7,662 nt of DNA. Origin: Sphingomonadales bacterium. Lineage in GTDB: Bacteria > Pseudomonadota > Alphaproteobacteria > Sphingomonadales > Sphingomonadaceae. The stretch covers positions 1-7,662 of the forward strand of contig JAFLDC010000116.1 of NCBI GenBank assembly GCA_017302775.1, given 5' to 3'. Positions 5,786 to 7,662 of the stretch are shown in pieces. A model generated the notes under the pieces. It searched no databases, was not told where the DNA came from, and saw nothing but the letters and a program-made list of their open reading frames with translations. Position 1 is the first letter of the stretch; each line of letters begins with the position of its first letter. A program made the position numbers and the translations under genes.

Positions 5786-7047
5786 GCCGGCGTCCGGTCC
5801 CGACCAGAAAGGCCAGCTGGCGCGACAAGCTCGGCCCCGGATTGGTGACCGGGGCGGCGGACGACGATCCCGGAGGGATCGGTACCTATACCCAGGTCGG
5901 CGCCCAGTTTGGCTATGGCCTCGGCTGGGCAATGATCCTCAGCTATCCATTGCTGGCAGCGATTCAACTCGTCTGCGCCCGGATCGGAACCGTTACCGGG
6001 CGGGGAATAGCTGCCAATCTTAAACTGCGCTATCCCATCGCAGTCCTGTGGTTCGCCGTGACGCTGCTGTTAGTAGCCAATGTCGTCAACATCGGTGCAG
6101 ACCTTGGTGCCATGGCTGCAGCCCTTGATCTGGTGCTTCCGGGAAGCATCGGGCTCTATACGATGGCGTTCGCTGTGGTTTCTGTCGGGCTCGAAGTGTT
6201 CCTCAGCTACGCAAAGTATGCATCTGTGCTCAAATGGGCGACCTTGTCATTGTTGGCCTATCTGATGGTCCCGTTCGCCGCCGGTCTGGATTGGGGCGCG
6301 GTGCTGGCCGGGCTGACAAACCCGGGGCTAACCTTCGACAAGGCAGCGGCAATGGCGGTGGTGGCATTGCTTGGCACTACCATCAGTCCGTACTTGTTCT
6401 TCTGGCAAACCGGGCAGGAAGTTGAAGAGCTGCACCGGACACATCAAGCAGCGCTGAAGGATGATCCAGACCACGCTCGGGCAATCTGGCGCGGAATAAG
6501 GGCTGAGACGCTATCAGGCATGGCACTGACTTTGCTCACTGCTTTGGCGATCGTGGTTTCGGCGGCCGCGACTTTGCACCTGCATGGTACCACCCAGATT
6601 ACTTCGACCGCGCAGGCGGCAGCGGCGCTGCGGCCGATTGCGGGCGATCTGGCGTTCTTCCTGTTTGCGACTGGACTGGTCGGAACCGGCCTGCTTGCGG
6701 TGCCAGTACTGGCTGGATCGGCGGCTTATGCCGTCAGCGAAGCATTTGGCTGGCGCGAAGGACTGGACTGCAAGCCGCGCGAGGCCAAGGCATTCTATGG
6801 CGTGATTGCGCTTGCCACGCTGGCTGGTCTCGCGATCAACCTGATGGCGATTGATCCGATGACGGCGCTTTACTGGTCGGCTGTTCTCAATGGTCTGCTC
6901 GCTCCGCCGTTGATGGCATTGACTTTGCTGCTTGGTCGCGATCGGTCCATCATGGGCGGGATGGCCATTTCGCCTTCGTTGCAGGGCCTGGGCTGGCTAG
7001 CCACGGCCATGATGACCATTGCGGGAGCAGCTTTCCTGCTTAGCTGA
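5782..7047 (+). CDS. NRAMP (SLC11) family divalent metal transporter, atypical binding site
   Basis: The 421-residue, strongly hydrophobic protein has about eleven membrane helices and the NRAMP fold landmarks. TM1 carries DDDPGGIGTYTQVGAQFGYG (27-46), and TM6 carries LLGTTISPYLFFWQ (196-209) followed by the charged loop QEVEELHRTH. In classical Mn/Fe transporters the metal is held by DPGN in TM1 and MPH in TM6. Here Asp29-Pro30-Gly31 is kept but Asn becomes Gly32, and the TM6 Met-Pro-His reads Ser202-Pro203-Tyr204. The soft Met ligand is therefore missing, which argues against assuming MntH function; Mg-transporting NRAMP relatives also lack this Met. The start at 5782 is the ATG of the ATGA overlap with the acyltransferase stop, so the two should be translationally coupled; the longer upstream frame lies inside that gene. 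It is the last gene of the operon, and its stop overlaps the convergent transglutaminase gene by eight bases. Confidence 0.93.
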   Translation: MSRRPVPTRKASWRDKLGPGLVTGAADDDPGGIGTYTQVGAQFGYGLGWAMILSYPLLAAIQLVCARIGTVTGRGIAANLKLRYPIAVLWFAVTLLLVANVVNIGADLGAMAAALDLVLPGSIGLYTMAFAVVSVGLEVFLSYAKYASVLKWATLSLLAYLMVPFAAGLDWGAVLAGLTNPGLTFDKAAAMAVVALLGTTISPYLFFWQTGQEVEELHRTHQAALKDDPDHARAIWRGIRAETLSGMALTLLTALAIVVSAAATLHLHGTTQITSTAQAAAALRPIAGDLAFFLFATGLVGTGLLAVPVLAGSAAYAVSEAFGWREGLDCKPREAKAFYGVIALATLAGLAINLMAIDPMTALYWSAVLNGLLAPPLMALTLLLGRDRSIMGGMAISPSLQGLGWLATAMMTIAGAAFLLS

Positions 7048-7662
7048 CCCGCGTGACGGAGACTTTTTGTTCGACCAGCACAGCGCCCCCGAAACTCGAC
7101 AGGAATGGTACGTCAGCCGCATCCCGGCCAACCCCGATCCGGATTATGTCAGCGGTCGCCGCCATGCCGGTGGCATCAACCAGATGCCACCCGCCTTGCA
7201 AATAAACCTCAGCCACCGCGTGGAAGTCTGGCGGACTGACATCCGGGGCATAGACGCTGCATAACCGTGCCGGAATCGCCATCGCACGGCACAGGGACAC
7301 CACCAGATGTGCGTAGTCCCGGCAAACGCCCTGGCGCTGAATGAACGTATCGCTGGCGCAGGTCTGGGCATTGCTGGATCCCGGTGCGTAACTCAGGTTG
7401 GTACTTACCCATTCTTGGATTGCAGTAACGCAGGCCCCGCCGCTCATCCCAGAAAACTCCGCGGCGGCGAATTCTACAAACCGGTCTGACGGGCAGAACC
7501 GTGACGGCATGAGGTAGTCGATGACCGCCCCGGGCAAACGGTGAGGCAATGTCTCCGGCAAACTGCTCAGCGGCGGCGTATCGCGGTCAACTATAACCGT
7601 GGTGGTATAATCGAGCGCGAGTTCCTGTTCTGCGCGCAGCCAAATCCGTTCGCCGATTTCGT
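7040..7662 (-). CDS. Transglutaminase-like cysteine protease domain protein (partial, 5' end outside window)
   Basis: The visible 206 C-terminal residues run open to the right edge, so the start is missing; a TTG at 7561 is internal because the frame continues upstream with family-like sequence (IGERIWLRAEQELALDY). The core has the papain-like triad: Cys in QGVCRDYAHL (codon 7322-7324), His in DFHAVAEVYL (codon 7220-7222) and Asp in HLVDATGMA. This matches the bacterial transglutaminase-like superfamily, whose members act mostly as peptidases or amidases; the substrate is unknown. No signal peptide or membrane segment is seen in the visible part. The WHLVDATGMA and IRIGVGRDAADVPF segments are typical of the small cytoplasmic-type proteins of this group, often found with alpha-E and circularly permuted ATP-grasp proteins, though none are visible here. 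Its TAA (7040-7042) lies inside the last codons of the convergent NRAMP gene. Confidence 0.9.
   Translation of the reverse strand, partial: EIGERIWLRAEQELALDYTTTVIVDRDTPPLSSLPETLPHRLPGAVIDYLMPSRFCPSDRFVEFAAAEFSGMSGGACVTAIQEWVSTNLSYAPGSSNAQTCASDTFIQRQGVCRDYAHLVVSLCRAMAIPARLCSVYAPDVSPPDFHAVAEVYLQGGWHLVDATGMAATADIIRIGVGRDAADVPFLSSFGGAVLVEQKVSVTRVS

Noticed and set aside
1..7662. CRISPR array, insertion sequence, rRNA or riboswitch
   Set aside because: No regularly spaced repeats, transposase, terminal repeats, rRNA segments or aptamer-like sequence were seen.

Overview
The window looks like chromosomal DNA of a GC-rich alphaproteobacterium, most likely in the order Sphingomonadales (Novosphingobium, Erythrobacter or Sphingomonas type). 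The grounds are codon use, the zinc-ribbon/DUF3426 gene divergent from ftsEX, and the form of the FtsE, FtsX, acyltransferase and NRAMP proteins. This placement comes from family knowledge; no database search was possible.

Left end (1-863), accessory DNA: this part is less GC-rich, most clearly from about 390 to 860. It holds the degraded C-terminal end of what reads as an HNH-nuclease toxin. One forward frame carries the HNH signature but is broken by three in-frame TGA codons. An intact DUF4265 protein follows directly and is the natural candidate for the cognate immunity protein. The pair looks like the relic of a polymorphic toxin/immunity cassette: toxin dead, partner kept.

Middle (864-1861): about 510 bp with no credible gene but a 44-bp imperfect inverted repeat, then a complete tRNA-Leu(GAG) gene on the minus strand with encoded CCA. 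The tRNA 3' end faces the accessory DNA, the usual orientation for an integration target, although no integrase or att repeat is visible. Two perfect inverted repeats lie upstream of the tRNA; the second abuts the start of a 68-residue putative exported protein.

Right part (1862-7662), ordinary core genome: a minus-strand zinc-ribbon/DUF3426 membrane protein is divergent from a tightly packed forward operon: ftsE, ftsX, a DUF218 (ElyC/SanA/YdcF-like) protein, a PlsC-type acyltransferase and an NRAMP-family transporter. Spacings are 3 bp, 4 bp, 4 bp and a 4-bp overlap. FtsEX couples the divisome to peptidoglycan hydrolysis, DUF218 proteins are tied to envelope metabolism, and PlsC makes phospholipid precursors, so the operon reads as division and envelope growth with a metal transporter at its end. 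A partial minus-strand transglutaminase-like protease gene converges on the transporter, overlaps its stop by 8 bp and runs off the right edge.
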